Assembly: GCA_045648765.1 (NCBI GenBank)
Contig: JAZROQ010000052.1
Span: forward strand, 1 to 7,129
Direction: 5' to 3'
Length of the DNA stretch: 7,129 nucleotides
From: RGIG3009 sp045648765
GTDB taxonomy: Bacteria; Bacillota; Clostridia; Oscillospirales; Acutalibacteraceae
Positions 5,041-7,129 of this stretch are shown here, one piece after another. How positions within the stretch are numbered: the first letter of the stretch is position 1; the number at the start of each line of letters is the position of its first letter. The translations under genes and the position numbers were made by a program. The notes beneath the pieces were generated by a model. It ran no database searches, had not been told where the DNA came from, and saw nothing but the letters and a program-made list of their open reading frames with translations.

Positions 5041-6301
5041 CCCTATTTTCTCCCAACAAATCATAATACATCCAAAGCACCGTGTAACGGTCTTTCAAAT
5101 CTTTGGCGTAAACAATTGCATCGCGGATTTTTTCTTTTCCGTACATATCGTAAAATTCTTGTATATCCAGTTCCACTAATGCTAACATATCTTTGATTTC
5201 ATCAGCAGTCGGCATCTCGGCTAATACTTCTCGGATTTCCGTTTCACGGTCAAGGTACATTTTGGCGGTGTTGTTTTGATAGCGTCCCATTTTTTCTTGC
5301 AGTGCCATGCACCCTTCTGCCGAAGAAAGATAAACACGCTTCATTTCTTGCTCGTATTCTTGTTTTTCTTGACGATACAGCGTTTGGGGGAAGATAGATG
5401 CCAACAGTTTTTCGCGCAAAGCGGCGGTAACAACCGTGGAATACGCCACGTCAATCCCGTGCGAAAAATAGGGCTTATCCGTCAAAATCCCGCTAATCTC
5501 AAAAAAGTGTGAAAGATGATGTTCACTGCCCGAAGCGGGACGCGAAGACCCCGCAAAACTCATCAAAATACCAATAATCACCAATGCCTCCATCAAGGCT
5601 TTGACACTTTCTTCATTTCTTTTTAAAATACCGTCGGCGAGGTTAAGGGTGGTTTGGATTTGCTCAAACGTCAGGTCATAAATGTATTGACAAAAATATT
5701 CGTCGTTTACCAAATAACTTAACTTCCAGTCGTTAAGCGCCGAAAACTTACCGATAACGTCACCGTATCCGGCTTTAATCATTTCCATCGGTGCGTTTTT
5801 GAGCACCTCGGTGTCGGCAAGAATAGCTTTGGGCAATCCCGCAGGATAAGTAACTTTCATGCCGCCCGTAATCATGGCAGCACCGTTCGAAGCATAGCCG
5901 TCCATAGACGGTGCCGTCGCAACAATGATATAGGGGATAGCGTGATAAAACGATACATATTTGCACAAATCTTGAATCACACCGGAACCGATACCGATAA
6001 TCACTTCGGCACCTTCCAACTTTTCTTCTACCGCCTTGATAGCAGTTTCGTTGGGAACCAAAATTTCTTTCCCGCTAAAAATCACCTTTTGCAAAACCTT
6101 GTCGGATAACGCGGCCACAGTCTGATTCCCTGCCGCAGCAAAGGTGTTTTCGTCTGCTACCAACAAAATATGTGTTTGCTCTTTGCAAATTTCACGCAGA
6201 CGGCGCGTGGCATTTTTTTCAGTGTATACGTAATCAATAGGGCATTCGTGCCGTTTTTTGCACGAACAATCGACGCCTTTTAACAAATTGTTGATATCCA
6301 A
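5033..6301 (-). CDS. araM: sn-Glycerol-1-phosphate dehydrogenase, AraM/EgsA type
   Basis: A 422-residue member of the iron-dependent-alcohol-dehydrogenase superfamily, in the AraM/G1P dehydrogenase branch, which interconverts dihydroxyacetone phosphate and sn-glycerol-1-phosphate with NAD(P)H. Visible features are an N-terminal CSCKKRHECPI block (12-22), a dinucleotide loop GIGSGVIQD (103-111), TAPSMDGYAS (129-138), metal ligand Asp181 in GYGDVIGKFSALNDWKL, the histidine cluster SGSEHHLSHFFE (257-268) and His281 in SHGIDVA. Length fits the long bacterial AraM form. A related polyol-phosphate substrate cannot be excluded. It starts with TTG at 6301: there is no ATG until well inside the fold, and AGGGGA (6311-6316) sits 9 bases upstream. 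It is first in a two-gene operon with the HAD enzyme, divergent from a DeoR regulator, which suggests regulation by a phosphorylated intermediate. Confidence 0.93.
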   Translation of the reverse strand: MDINNLLKGVDCSCKKRHECPIDYVYTEKNATRRLREICKEQTHILLVADENTFAAAGNQTVAALSDKVLQKVIFSGKEILVPNETAIKAVEEKLEGAEVIIGIGSGVIQDLCKYVSFYHAIPYIIVATAPSMDGYASNGAAMITGGMKVTYPAGLPKAILADTEVLKNAPMEMIKAGYGDVIGKFSALNDWKLSYLVNDEYFCQYIYDLTFEQIQTTLNLADGILKRNEESVKALMEALVIIGILMSFAGSSRPASGSEHHLSHFFEISGILTDKPYFSHGIDVAYSTVVTAALREKLLASIFPQTLYRQEKQEYEQEMKRVYLSSAEGCMALQEKMGRYQNNTAKMYLDRETEIREVLAEMPTADEIKDMLALVELDIQEFYDMYGKEKIRDAIVYAKDLKDRYTVLWMYYDLLGENRDV

Positions 6302-6310
6302 GTTTAAAAA

Positions 6311-6316
6311 TCCCCT
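6311..6316 (-). promoter_or_regulatory. Shine-Dalgarno supporting the TTG start of araM
   Basis: The minus strand reads AGGGGA 9 bases before TTG at 6301. With no in-frame ATG nearby and N-terminal homology beginning at once, this site decides the unusual start. Confidence 0.75.
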
Positions 6317-6345
6317 TTACGAATCAATATAGTTTGAGTTATACT
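6317..6345 (+). promoter_or_regulatory. Possible promoter of the deoR-like gene
   Basis: TATACT (6340-6345) is a good -10 box; the -35 candidate TTACGA (6317-6322) at 17 bases is weak. It overlaps the opposing araM -10 box and would give a leader of about 100 bases. Confidence 0.3.
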
Positions 6346-6349
6346 ATAT
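6327..6349. promoter_or_regulatory. Candidate palindromic operator ATATAGT-N9-ACTATAT
   Basis: An exact 7-bp inverted repeat (6327-6333 and 6343-6349) spans the predicted -10 boxes of both divergent promoters and the predicted araM start point. Location favours an operator. The A/T-rich content means chance symmetry is possible. Confidence 0.45.
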
Positions 6350-6366
6350 CCGTCAGAAAAAATCAA
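6338..6366 (-). promoter_or_regulatory. Predicted promoter of the araM-HAD operon
   Basis: On the minus strand, TTGATT (6366-6361), a 17-base spacer and TATAAC (6343-6338) predict a start near 6331 and a leader of about 30 bases to the TTG. The -35 box is itself one of the AATCAA repeats of this region, and another copy (6322-6327) lies just after the start, so repressor binding there would block transcription. Confidence 0.55.
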
Positions 6367-6381
6367 CAATTAATCAAAAAC

Positions 6382-6407
6382 TTGCCTAAAAGTTGAATAA
6401 AAGGCAA
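6382..6407. repeat. Inverted repeat TTGCCT/AGGCAA
   Basis: TTGCCT (6382-6387) and AGGCAA (6402-6407) are exact 6-bp inverted repeats, 20 bases centre to centre, between the two AATCAA clusters in the deoR leader. This could be a second regulator site or a weak hairpin; evidence is only the symmetry. Confidence 0.3.
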
Positions 6408-6452
6408 AGAAATGTGAAAAACAATCAAAATCAATCAAAGTGAGGGGTAATT

Positions 6453-7129
6453 ATGCTTGGTAAAGAACGCGAACAGGAAATTATCAATCTGCTCAAAACG
6501 TCAAACGGCTTTGTTACGGTTAAACAACTTTGTACCGCGCTGTTTGCCAGTGAATCCAGTATTCGTCGCGATTTAAAATCGCTCGAAGAGAGAGGCCTTG
6601 TCAAGCGCAGTTATGGCGGTGCTTCGTCAACGGTCAACCATTCGCACATCGTCACGTTTAATCAGCGTACACGGAACAATGCCGAAGCCAAAAAAGCAAT
6701 TGCCCAAAAAGCGGCTTCGCTGATACAAGATGGTGACGTTGTATTTTTGGACCAATCTTCCAGCACGTTTTATCTTGCCAACGAATTACTTAACCGCAGT
6801 TTGCTTACGGTGGTGACCAATAACATTGAAATTGTTATGTTGCTTTCTCATTCTGCCATCAAAGTGATTTCTTCGGGCGGTATTTTAAGCGGAGAAAACC
6901 GAAGTTGCCTTGTGGGGGACGATGCACAAACTACGTTCGAAAACATCGTGGCAGATTGGATGTTCTTTTCGGTTAAATCCATTTCCAAAGAAGGCTGCCT
7001 CACCGATTGTTCGCGAGAAGAGGTGTTTGTGCGCAACGCCATGTTCAAAACCGCACAAAAGAAGGTGCTGCTGTGCGACAGTTCCAAGTACGATACACGC
7101 GCTACTTTCAAACAATGCGATCTTTCCGA
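6453..7129 (+). CDS. DeoR/GlpR-family transcriptional regulator, C-terminus outside window
   Basis: The first 225 residues of a DeoR-family regulator, open to the right edge; the family is usually about 250-260 residues, so only the last part is missing. The N-terminal winged helix-turn-helix covers residues 1-57: KEREQEIINLL, VTVKQLCTALFASESSIRRDL (21-41), and the family signature LEERGLVKRSYGGA (44-57). The C-terminal sugar-phosphate sensor shows LDQSSSTFYLA (99-109), VVTNN (120-124), SSGGILSG (140-147), and LLCDSSKYD (206-214). The usual GADG-type stretch is replaced by FFSVKSIS (171-178), as in some subfamilies. The ATG at 6453 has GAGGGG (6442-6447) at 5 bases. It is divergent from the araM-HAD pair and is its likely repressor, released by a phosphorylated sugar or polyol (inference). 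Confidence 0.93.
   Translation, partial: MLGKEREQEIINLLKTSNGFVTVKQLCTALFASESSIRRDLKSLEERGLVKRSYGGASSTVNHSHIVTFNQRTRNNAEAKKAIAQKAASLIQDGDVVFLDQSSSTFYLANELLNRSLLTVVTNNIEIVMLLSHSAIKVISSGGILSGENRSCLVGDDAQTTFENIVADWMFFSVKSISKEGCLTDCSREEVFVRNAMFKTAQKKVLLCDSSKYDTRATFKQCDLS

Larger units (their letters stand above)
6322..6438 (+). repeat. Six AATCAA elements, candidate DeoR-family operators
   Basis: AATCAA occurs at 6322, 6361, 6372, 6423, 6429 and 6433, all on the same strand. The pairs 6361/6372 and 6423/6433 are spaced 11 and 10 bases, about one helical turn. The first pair covers the araM -35; the last cluster ends 14 bases before the deoR-like ATG. DeoR-family repressors often bind such repeated T/G-rich elements (TTGATT on the other strand), so autoregulation and control of araM is a reasonable inference. 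Confidence 0.5.

Noticed and set aside
5041..5064. Upstream ATG start (MICWEK...) for the HAD enzyme
   Set aside because: HAD proteins of this type begin a few residues before DxDGT; the ATG at 5040 has the Shine-Dalgarno, which would otherwise lie inside the coding region.
6848..7111. Minus-strand open frames opposite the DeoR gene
   Set aside because: The plus strand reads through as a DeoR-family protein with continuous family motifs to the window edge.

Overview
The window looks like chromosomal DNA from an anaerobic Firmicute, most likely a clostridial lineage such as Oscillospiraceae/Ruminococcaceae. The signs are strong AGGAGG-type Shine-Dalgarno sites before almost every gene, moderate to low GC, A/T-rich promoter gaps, and a lipoprotein with a long Thr-rich linker of the kind common in gut Ruminococcus relatives. 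This placement is inference from style, not from a marker gene. I see no mobile element, CRISPR array, tRNA or rRNA.

There are two divergently organised gene clusters that meet tail to tail at one shared terminator. The left cluster is a minus-strand operon starting at about 2666. In order it holds two tandem paralogues of unknown function (2611-1802 and 1775-960, about 80% identical), a small protein of the Anabaena sensory rhodopsin transducer (ASRT) family (954-583), and a phosphotriesterase-family metallohydrolase (569 to beyond the left edge). The genes are 5 to 26 bases apart, so they are almost certainly co-transcribed. Transcribed away from this operon are an AraC-family regulator (2739-3539) and, 17 bases later, a Thr-rich lipoprotein (3557-4291). 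The 127-base gap holds two consensus-like promoters facing each other, with -10 boxes forming an inverted repeat.

The right cluster is a DeoR-family regulator (6453 to the right edge) divergent from a minus-strand pair: a glycerol-1-phosphate dehydrogenase of the AraM/EgsA type (6301-5033, TTG start) and a HAD-IIB phosphatase related to phosphomannomutase (5040-4330), overlapping by 8 bases. The 151-base divergent gap carries six AATCAA elements and a 7-bp inverted repeat over the predicted -10 boxes.

Working picture (inference): each half is a regulated module for a small carbohydrate-related metabolite. On the left, an AraC regulator would control an operon in which the ASRT-like protein could bind a sugar-like ligand, the metallohydrolase could open a lactone or ester, and the paralogous pair, which reads like an alpha/beta barrel, could be an uncharacterised enzyme. 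On the right, a DeoR regulator would control interconversion of a polyol or triose phosphate. The least described part is the operon of paralogue pair, ASRT-like protein and phosphotriesterase-like protein.
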